Source: Methanothrix sp. (GTDB taxonomy: Archaea > Halobacteriota > Methanosarcinia > Methanotrichales > Methanotrichaceae). Taken from it: DNA of 10,098 nucleotides. The DNA lies in assembly GCA_028682845.1 (NCBI GenBank), contig JAJRAT010000119.1, positions 1 through 10,098 on the forward strand, written 5' to 3'. Shown in pieces: positions 5,573 through 10,098 of the stretch (within the stretch, counting starts at the first letter, position 1; each line of letters begins with the position of its first letter). Both the position numbers and the translations under genes were made by a program. The notes beneath the pieces are model-generated. The model had not been told where the DNA came from, searched no databases, and was given only the letters and a program-made list of their open reading frames with translations.

Positions 5573-7171
5573 TCAGGGAACCAGCGAGTCCAAAACCCGC
5601 TCGGCTTCCTCGCGGCGTGCTTCCATCACGTAAGGAATGCCGGAGACGTAGGCCGCTTCCTCGGTGAGGGCCATGAGGTCGTCGCGGGAGATGGTGGACA
5701 GGCGGAAGTTGCGGCTTCCGGCCATGAGCTGCTGCATTCCGGTCTTGAACTTCTGGCCGTAGGTGTAGATGGCGATGGCACCCATGGGGATGTCCTTGAA
5801 GTCGTTGCCGAATCTTGCCTTCAGCTCCTCGTAGGCTACGAAGATCTCCTCGGGCTTGCTGCCGAACTTGGAGACGTTCTTGGGCAGATCGCCCTTGGCC
5901 AGCCAGTCCTGGATGTTCTTGCCGACCATGCCGGGGATCATGAGGGACCGGCCCATGCAGACCGCCTTGAAGTAGGGGCTGCCCATAGCCAGAGCCTTGT
6001 AGACGCCGTCCTCGGTCGAGAATCCACCGGCCATGGCCAGATCGGGAACGCGCAGGCCGCGATTGGTAAGCTTGTTGGCAAACTCGATGGCCAGGGACTG
6101 CAGGTAGAAGGTGGGGATGCCCCATTCGTTCATCATAGGCCAGGGGCTCATGCCTGTGCCGCCCGGTGCGCCGTCGATGGTGAGCAGATCCAGCTTTGCC
6201 TCAGCGCCGTAGCGCAGGGCCATAGCCAGCTCGACCATGGAATAAGCGCCGGTCTTGAGGGTGATGCGCTTGAATCCGAGGTCCCGGAGCCTGTCGATCT
6301 CGGCCATGAAGCCGTCGTAGGTGACAAATCCCAGGCGGGAATGCCGCTCGAATTCCTTGATGGCTCCGGCCTTGAAGGCTGCCTGTATTTCGGGAAGGGT
6401 GGGATCGGGAGAAACGACATAGCCGCGCTTCTTAAGCTCCAGGGCCCTCTCCAGTGTCTTCACCTTGATCTCGCCGCCGATGCATTTTGCGCCCTGGCCC
6501 CACTTCAGCTCAATGGTTTCCAGGTTGTGTTTGGACGAGACGTACTCAGCCACACCGAGACGGGTGTCCTCCACGTTCATCTGAACCAGGATCTCGCCGA
6601 AGCCGTTGTAGAACTTCTTGTAGGTGTTGATCCTGCGATCCATCTCGGGAGACTTGGCGACCTTGCCCTTGCTGTCTCTCTCCAGGCCCGGGTCAATTCC
6701 GCAGACGTTCTCGCCGCAGACGAGAGTGATGCCGGCGATGGCTGCGCCGATGGCGAAGTGCTCCCAGTTCTTGCGGGCGATCTCCGTAGAGCCGAGAGCG
6801 CCGGTGAAGATGGGCACCTGCATCTTTACCTTCTTGGACCAGCCGTATTCGGTTACGGTATCAACATTGGGGAAGAGCGCCGTGTCCGGCCCTGCCTCTA
6901 CTCCCTCGGGCAGGCCGTCTGCGCCCATAGCGTATCCCTGAATGCTGAGATGAGAGTAATCAATGGGATAATCCTTGTCTGCTCCTGCCGTGATCTCTCC
7001 GAAGGGTCCGGGATAAAGCACTTCTCGGCCTCGGAAAGAAGCCAGCCATGTCTCGCATCCTCCCCGGCATCCGTCTAGGCAGTCAGAACAAAGCCCCGAC
7101 ATGGGGACGACACTTCGCGAGCGGTTAAAAGTTCCAGTGGCGGCACTGGCATTTGGTCTTCTCAGATTCAT
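5573..7171 (-). CDS. FMN-binding glutamate synthase-family protein (GltB central/FMN domain, stand-alone, Cys4 N-terminus)
   Basis: Numbering here is from the upstream ATG at 7189 (538 residues). Residues about 60-490 form the FMN barrel of glutamate synthase, which reduces 2-oxoglutarate plus ammonia to glutamate. IELKWGQGAKCIGG (226-239), LTIDGAPGGTGMSP (336-349) and AMAGGFSTEDGVYKALAMGS (385-404) match the family's core motifs. There is no N-terminal glutaminase domain, so ammonia or a separate partner would supply nitrogen. The Cys-rich [3Fe-4S] motif that follows the barrel in classical GltB is not visible. Instead a C-x2-C-x3-C-x3-C set (Cys34, 37, 41, 45) opens the protein and may bind an iron-sulfur cluster or zinc. 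The start chosen is the second ATG (7171), preceded by GGTGGAG 4 bases upstream. The first ATG (7189) has no such site. No small subunit gene is adjacent. The true reaction is uncertain because this subfamily includes enzymes not proven to be glutamate synthases. Confidence 0.85.
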   Translation of the reverse strand: MNLRRPNASAATGTFNRSRSVVPMSGLCSDCLDGCRGGCETWLASFRGREVLYPGPFGEITAGADKDYPIDYSHLSIQGYAMGADGLPEGVEAGPDTALFPNVDTVTEYGWSKKVKMQVPIFTGALGSTEIARKNWEHFAIGAAIAGITLVCGENVCGIDPGLERDSKGKVAKSPEMDRRINTYKKFYNGFGEILVQMNVEDTRLGVAEYVSSKHNLETIELKWGQGAKCIGGEIKVKTLERALELKKRGYVVSPDPTLPEIQAAFKAGAIKEFERHSRLGFVTYDGFMAEIDRLRDLGFKRITLKTGAYSMVELAMALRYGAEAKLDLLTIDGAPGGTGMSPWPMMNEWGIPTFYLQSLAIEFANKLTNRGLRVPDLAMAGGFSTEDGVYKALAMGSPYFKAVCMGRSLMIPGMVGKNIQDWLAKGDLPKNVSKFGSKPEEIFVAYEELKARFGNDFKDIPMGAIAIYTYGQKFKTGMQQLMAGSRNFRLSTISRDDLMALTEEAAYVSGIPYVMEARREEAERVLDSLVP

Positions 7172-7175
7172 TGAT

Positions 7176-7182
7176 CTCCACC
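7176..7182 (-). promoter_or_regulatory. Probable ribosome binding site for the glutamate synthase-family gene
   Basis: The minus strand reads GGTGGAG followed by ATCA and the ATG at 7171. The spacer is short (4 bases), so the upstream ATG at 7189 remains possible. Confidence 0.4.
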
Positions 7183-7352
7183 CTTGCATAATATTACTAC
7201 AGACCGGGCATCGACCGGGGCCTGATAAACGGCAGAATAACGATTCGGTGCATGATTCAAAGACTCTTGCGCCGACCGATCTGCTTGCTGGGACTATTGC
7301 TTAAGGCCGATCTCTTCCATTGGTCTGGCACCAGGTGGCTTCCTATTTGCCG

Positions 7353-7392
7353 CTATAAATACGTTTTCATAAAAGATCATAATTGTTATGAA
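7353..7392. repeat. Copy 1 of a duplicated TATA-plus-palindrome regulatory unit
   Basis: It contains TATAAATA (7354-7361), TTTTCATAAA (7364-7373) and the palindrome TCATAA-TTG-TTATGA (7377-7391). The second copy is 89 bases downstream and matches at 33 of 40 positions. Read on the minus strand, the unit gives GAAAACG in front of TATTTATA, a better BRE/TATA arrangement than the plus-strand reading. It may therefore act toward the glutamate synthase gene, toward hisH, or both. Confidence 0.55.
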
Positions 7393-7399
7393 CAGCCCA

Positions 7400-7419
7400 G
7401 CCGGAAGACTCTGTCCGGC
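7400..7419. repeat. Small GC hairpin after regulatory copy 1
   Basis: GCCGGA (7400-7405) and TCCGGC (7414-7419) are exact inverted repeats with an 8-base loop. A related but reversed arrangement, TCCGG...CCGGA, follows copy 2 at 7501-7518, also with an 8-base loop. Confidence 0.35.
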
Positions 7420-7441
7420 GACAAATGCCTTCCGCCTAGAT

Positions 7442-7481
7442 CAATAAATATCTTTTCATAAAGCTTCATAATTCTTATGAA
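7442..7481. repeat. Copy 2 of the duplicated TATA-plus-palindrome regulatory unit
   Basis: It contains AATAAATA (7443-7450), TTTTCATAAA (7453-7462) and the longer palindrome TTCATAA-TTC-TTATGAA (7465-7481). Differences from copy 1 fall mostly in the linkers between the half-sites, while the TCATAA/TTATGA half-sites are unchanged. This pattern points to conserved protein-binding sites. Confidence 0.55.
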
Positions 7482-7489
7482 ATGAGGAA

Positions 7490-7503
7490 GGAAAAGCTTT
7501 TCC
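7490..7503. repeat. 14-base perfect palindrome GGAAAAGCTTTTCC
   Basis: A self-complementary sequence with no spacer, directly after regulatory copy 2 and sharing its last TCC with the small TCCGG/CCGGA hairpin (7501-7518). It could be another protein-binding site in the spacer between the glutamate synthase gene and hisH. It carries no other recognisable signal. Confidence 0.3.
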
Positions 7504-7590
7504 GGTAAGGATGCCGGACTAAAACCGAGATGACGAATCTCATTTCATCGAGTTGGGGAACCAAGCAGAGACGATTGCTTTAATATTGCA

Positions 7591-7720
7591 TTGAAGAGAG
7601 ATAAAAGAGCAAAGAGCAGAAGATCAAAGAGAGATTATATCGATTCGCTATATTTCATCAATAGCAGGCAAGAGCAGAAAGACCAGATAGAGGCGAGAGT
7701 GGGAAGAGCTGGAGACAGAG
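7591..7720 (+). promoter_or_regulatory. Purine-rich leader and proximal promoter of hisHF
   Basis: CTATATTT (7648-7655) is a TATA candidate predicting a start near 7677 and a 40-50 base leader. The plus strand is strikingly purine-rich on both sides, with AGAGCA repeated at 7606, 7613 and 7671. GGAG (7711-7714) followed by ACAGAG gives a well-spaced ribosome binding site for hisH. An open frame running through here from 7591 overlaps hisH and has no protein-like character. Confidence 0.4.
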
Positions 7721-8323
7721 ATGATAGCAATAGTCAACTACGGCATGGGCAACCTGTTCAGCATTTACAACGCCCTGGATCGGGTCGGAGCCGGCCCGAA
7801 GATCATTGCCGATCCAAAGGACCTGGCAGGAGCGGACGGCATTGTGGTTCCCGGCGTTGGTGCCTTTGGGAGCTGCATGGATCAGCTATCCGGATTCGAG
7901 GGCGTTCTACGCAAAGCGTTTGACGACGGAGTTCCGATGTTCGGCATCTGCATCGGTATGCAGGTGCTCTTCGAAGAGAGCGAGGAAAGCCCCGGAGCGC
8001 AGGGGCTTGGCTGGATCGAGGGGAAGGTAGTGCGCCTGCCGGATGGTGTCATGATACCCCAGATGGGCTGGAATAGCCTTGCCATCAAGCGGCCCGTGCA
8101 GATGTTTGAGGGCATCTCGGAAGGAGACATGTTCTACTTTGTGCACTCTTACTACGGCCTGCCAAAGGACCGCTCGGTGATCGCCGCCACCACGGAGCAC
8201 GGGGTGGAAGTCACAGCCGCCGTGGTCAAGAACAACCTATTCGCCACGCAGTTTCACCCGGAAAAGTCGGGAGCGAAAGGCCTGAAAATACTTGAAAACT
8301 TTGTGAGGTCCACGCGATGTTAG
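7721..8323 (+). CDS. hisH: Imidazole glycerol phosphate synthase, glutaminase subunit
   Basis: A 200-residue class I glutamine amidotransferase that releases ammonia from glutamine for its partner HisF in histidine synthesis. It acts as a cytoplasmic heterodimer. Visible are the N-terminal IVNYGMGNL (4-12), the oxyanion-strand motif PGVGAFG (44-50), the nucleophile elbow GICIGMQ with Cys77, and QFHPEKS with His179 and Glu181, completing the triad. MGWNSL (115-120) and the FYFVHSYYG region (138-146) are also typical. The length is normal. The ATG start has GGAG six bases upstream. The gene overlaps hisF by 7 bases (ATGTTAG), so the two are translationally coupled, matching their 1:1 complex. 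Confidence 0.96.
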   Translation: MIAIVNYGMGNLFSIYNALDRVGAGPKIIADPKDLAGADGIVVPGVGAFGSCMDQLSGFEGVLRKAFDDGVPMFGICIGMQVLFEESEESPGAQGLGWIEGKVVRLPDGVMIPQMGWNSLAIKRPVQMFEGISEGDMFYFVHSYYGLPKDRSVIAATTEHGVEVTAAVVKNNLFATQFHPEKSGAKGLKILENFVRSTRC

Positions 8324-9129
8324 CCAGAAGGATCATTCCATGTCTGGACTGCGACCTACAGGTGCCGGGAGGTCGCGTTGTCAAGGGCATAGAGTTCAAG
8401 CAGATCAGATATGCCGGAATTCCCTGGGAGCTGGCCGGGAAATACTACGAGGACGGCGCGGACGAGATCGTCTTCCTGGATATCACGGCATCTCATGAGC
8501 GGCGCGAGACCATGACCAGTGTCATCAAAAAAACCTCTGAGTCGGTCTTCGTGCCCCTAGCCGTGGGCGGCGGAATTCGAAGCGTGGAGGAGGCAAGAGA
8601 GGTCTTCAACGCCGGGGCCGACAAGATCACGGTTAACACCTCTGCCCTGAAGCGCCCGGAGCTGATATCGGAGATCGCGGACAAGTACGGAAATCAGGCC
8701 GTCGTGCTGGCCATCGATGCCAAGAGGCGCAACACTCCGGAAGAGGGCCGAGAGATTGTGCAGACTCCGGAGGGACCCTGCTGGTTTGAGTGCTCCTTTT
8801 ATGGAGGCCGCGAGTTCACCGGAATCGACGCCATCGCCTGGGCCAGGAAAGCCGTGTCCCTCGGCGCGGGCGAGATCCTGCTCACCAGTATGGACCGGGA
8901 CGGGACCTACGACGGATTCGACATACCGCTCACAGACGCGGTCTCCAAGAGGGTGAGGGTGCCGGTCATCGCCTCGGGCGGATGCGCCAGCCCGGAGCAT
9001 ATGCTGGAGGTCTTCCAGAAGACCGATGCCTCGGCGGCGCTCGCTGCGAGCATCTTCCACTTCGGCGAGTACAACATCGCGGATGTGAAGAGATTCCTGA
9101 AAGAGCGGGGAGTGAACGTCCGGGTTTGA
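8317..9129 (+). CDS. hisF: Imidazole glycerol phosphate synthase, cyclase subunit
   Basis: This (beta/alpha)8 barrel uses ammonia from HisH to convert PRFAR to imidazole glycerol phosphate and AICAR, the latter feeding back to purine synthesis. The two catalytic aspartates are present: Asp11 in IIPCLD and Asp134 in LAIDAKR. The phosphate-binding loops appear as AVGGGIRS (82-89) and IASGGCAS (218-225), with SMDRDGT at 191-197. At 270 residues it is longer than bacterial HisF (about 253). The extra residues include the insert around [21 protein letters not shown] (16-36), which I associate with archaeal members. GAGGT lies 7 bases before the ATG, inside the end of hisH. The gene is complete. 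Confidence 0.96.
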   Translation: MLARRIIPCLDCDLQVPGGRVVKGIEFKQIRYAGIPWELAGKYYEDGADEIVFLDITASHERRETMTSVIKKTSESVFVPLAVGGGIRSVEEAREVFNAGADKITVNTSALKRPELISEIADKYGNQAVVLAIDAKRRNTPEEGREIVQTPEGPCWFECSFYGGREFTGIDAIAWARKAVSLGAGEILLTSMDRDGTYDGFDIPLTDAVSKRVRVPVIASGGCASPEHMLEVFQKTDASAALAASIFHFGEYNIADVKRFLKERGVNVRV

Positions 9130-9181
9130 AGCCGAGACATCCCAGCGCCAGATTTATTGCAGCGGCCAAGGATGCGTCAGC

Positions 9182-9185
9182 GGAG
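9182..9185 (+). promoter_or_regulatory. Ribosome binding site fixing the TTG start of the FeoA-domain gene
   Basis: GGAG is followed by a 6-base spacer (AGTGGA) and TTG at 9192. This start gives the usual compact FeoA length. Confidence 0.5.
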
Positions 9186-9191
9186 AGTGGA

Positions 9192-9434
9192 TTGATAGAT
9201 CTTGCCAAAGCTCCCTGCAATCAGCCTCTGCAAGTCCTGGCGGTGGGCGACGAAGGTTCATGGGAGAAGAAGTTCGAATCCCTTGGGATACGAAAAGGAA
9301 GGCGAATACGAAAGATAGCCTGCCAGCCGTTCGGCGGTCCGGTGGTGATCGAGGTCAACGGCTCGAAGATTTCATTGGGCCAGAAGATCGCATCAAAAAT
9401 AGAGGTAGAGGTTATTGCACCATCCACCCCGTGA
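9192..9434 (+). CDS. FeoA-domain (SH3-like) small protein
   Basis: An 80-residue protein with the FeoA core: L13QVLAV, LGIRKGRRIRKI (31-42) and PFGGPVVIEVNGSKISLGQKIASKIEV (46-72). FeoA is a small SH3-like cytosolic partner of the ferrous iron transporter FeoB. The same fold also forms the C-terminal domain of DtxR-type regulators. No FeoB gene is in the window. The TTG start at 9192 is chosen because GGAG lies 6 bases before it and the resulting length fits the family. A longer form starting at TTG 9126, overlapping the hisF stop as TTGA, would add 22 residues without family resemblance. It lies 62 bases after hisF on the same strand with no terminator between, so it is probably the last gene of a hisH-hisF-feoA transcript. 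Confidence 0.75.
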   Translation: MIDLAKAPCNQPLQVLAVGDEGSWEKKFESLGIRKGRRIRKIACQPFGGPVVIEVNGSKISLGQKIASKIEVEVIAPSTP

Positions 9435-9487
9435 GAATTTAGTCCCCCGCTCTCCTCCCGCTCCGGGTCTAGTTTAAAAGTGCAATT

Positions 9488-9516
9488 AATCGGCTTTTTT
9501 TGCCGATTTTGCCGAT
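9488..9516. terminator. Convergent terminator with a T7 loop
   Basis: AATCGGC (9488-9494), a T7 run (9495-9501) and GCCGATT (9502-9508) form a perfect 7-bp inverted repeat whose loop is the T-tract. A second GCCGAT follows at 9511-9516. It lies between the FeoA-domain gene (stop at 9434) and the end of the oppositely oriented regulator gene (9527). The T-tract serves the plus-strand transcript. For the minus strand only the hairpin would be available. Confidence 0.6.
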
Positions 9517-9526
9517 ATAAGCATAT

Positions 9527-9904
9527 TTATGTTGATATGAGCTGCTTGAGCCTCTGGATGCTCTCCATGGCCTGAGCGGACTCGTGCATCTTCTCCTCCT
9601 CGAAATGCTTGATGATTTCATCGATGCTGGCCCGCAGCGAGTAGACCTTCATCGGTCTGCCCTTGCCCTCGCGTTTGATCTCCTTCTCCTCGATCCAGCT
9701 GTTGTCGCGCAGGGTGCGCATGGCAATGCTTACCTCGGGCTGGCGAAGGTCAGAGCCCATCTCAATCTCGCGGGATGAGGCTTCATCCACATTAGCGAGG
9801 AATGTGATTAGAGTTGAAACGTTACGCGGCACGCCCAGGGATCGAAGCGTCTCGACAAATTCCATATCCTTGTCGTCCAGGATCTTTACGGTGGACTCTC
9901 TCAT
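9527..9904 (-). CDS. Winged-helix transcriptional regulator (ArsR/TrmB-like, archaeal)
   Basis: A small DNA-binding protein, 125 residues from the second ATG (129 from the ATG at 9916). Numbered from the longer form, LGVPRNVSTLITFLANVDEAS (27-47) begins a winged helix. Recognition-helix region DLRQPEVSIAMRTLRDNSWI spans 56-75, and the wing KREGKGRPMKVYSL (81-94) carries the GRP-x-K-x-Y pattern common in archaeal TrmB/ArsR-like proteins. A charged C-terminal helix (97-126) probably dimerises. No metal-binding cysteines are present, so it is not a typical metal sensor. GGTGA lies 5 bases before the second ATG and the TATA box predicts an 18-base leader for it. The first ATG would leave only about 5 bases. 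Its targets are unknown. Confidence 0.8.
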   Translation of the reverse strand: MRESTVKILDDKDMEFVETLRSLGVPRNVSTLITFLANVDEASSREIEMGSDLRQPEVSIAMRTLRDNSWIEEKEIKREGKGRPMKVYSLRASIDEIIKHFEEEKMHESAQAMESIQRLKQLIST

Positions 9905-9941
9905 AATCGTCACCATATTTTTCTGCCCACAATAACTTAAT

Positions 9942-9952
9942 GATATAAATAA
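9942..9952 (-). promoter_or_regulatory. TATA box of the winged-helix regulator gene
   Basis: The minus strand reads TTATTTATATC, preceded by an A-rich BRE-like stretch (AAAACAAA). Its centre is about 42 bases before the preferred ATG and predicts a start near 9921. Confidence 0.5.
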
Positions 9953-10098
9953 TTTGTTTTGAAAGGCAATGGCTATTAAATTTACTAAATTAGACTAATA
10001 CTTTAGATAATAAGTCAAAATGCAATCGACATTTACAGTTAGATGATTTATGATGCCTTGCACTTCGTTTTTAGGAATTTATATTTATAATGATTTCC
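9953..10098. other. AT-rich spacer at the window end, no gene seen
   Basis: No reading frame with protein-like character is visible. A short inverted repeat ATTAG-A-CTAAT lies at 9989-9999. TTTATATTTATAA near 10078-10090 could be a TATA box for a plus-strand gene beyond the window. Confidence 0.3.

Noticed and set aside
7125..7181. Out-of-frame minus-strand stretch encoding a short acidic peptide ending CQCRHWNF, suggesting a frameshift at the start of the glutamate synthase-family gene
   Set aside because: The main frame reads continuously into the conserved Cys4 region and its N-terminus looks family-like to me, so the alternative frame is more likely coincidence.
7501..7518. Possible NrpR nitrogen-repressor site near GGTAAGGATGCC
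   Set aside because: The known operator is GGTA-N6-TACC and the second half-site is absent here.
7591..7923. 110-codon plus-strand frame starting upstream of hisH
   Set aside because: Mostly an alternative frame of hisH with biased Arg/Ser composition, and no ribosome binding site at its start.
8790..9191. Long N-terminal extension of the FeoA-domain frame back through hisF
   Set aside because: That part overlaps hisF in another frame and has no FeoA features. A well-placed ribosome binding site supports the start at 9192.

Overview
The window looks like chromosomal DNA of a methanogenic archaeon. The best guess is the Methanothrix/Methanosaeta group, inferred from overall gene style and not from a marker gene. 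Archaeal signs seen directly are TATA-box-like elements upstream of several genes, Shine-Dalgarno sequences matching the archaeal 16S tail, several TTG starts, oligo-T terminators, and an enzyme set of class 1B-type dihydroorotate dehydrogenase, an archaeal-style stand-alone FMN glutamate synthase and an archaeal-length HisF. Coding regions for metabolic enzymes look GC-rich and the spacers strongly AT-rich. No tRNA, rRNA, CRISPR array, insertion sequence or phage gene was seen.

Layout. Positions 1-2302 (minus strand): an OFA-type MFS transporter, then pyrD, then the first 11 bases of a further gene with a good ribosome binding site, cut by the window edge. Positions 2517-3638 (minus): a secreted class III solute-binding protein of the iron-complex/corrinoid type, with no permease or ATPase gene beside it. 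Positions 3905-4912 (minus): a secreted protein I do not recognise, ending in a strong terminator. Positions 4913-5515: about 600 bases with no convincing gene, but with a plus-strand TATA-like box, an 11-bp perfect hairpin and an 18-base palindrome. Positions 5573-7171 (minus): FMN-binding glutamate synthase-family protein, with a strong terminator. Positions 7172-7720: a divergent regulatory region with a duplicated 40-base TATA-plus-palindrome unit. Positions 7721-9434 (plus): hisH and hisF, overlapping by 7 bases, then a small FeoA-domain gene. Positions 9435-9526: a compact convergent terminator. Positions 9527-9904 (minus): a winged-helix regulator. The remainder is AT-rich spacer.

How the parts fit. 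HisH and HisF form the glutamine-dependent imidazole glycerol phosphate synthase. The diverging neighbour is a glutamate synthase-family enzyme, so the 7172-7720 spacer sits between two glutamine/glutamate-linked functions and is a reasonable place for joint control. PyrD supplies pyrimidine synthesis. The solute-binding protein and FeoA are both possibly iron-linked but lie in separate units. I see no defence system, mobile island or clearly new multi-gene system. The most unusual signals are the duplicated promoter/operator unit, the possible small RNA locus near 5073-5160, the Cys4-headed glutamate synthase and the unrecognised secreted protein.
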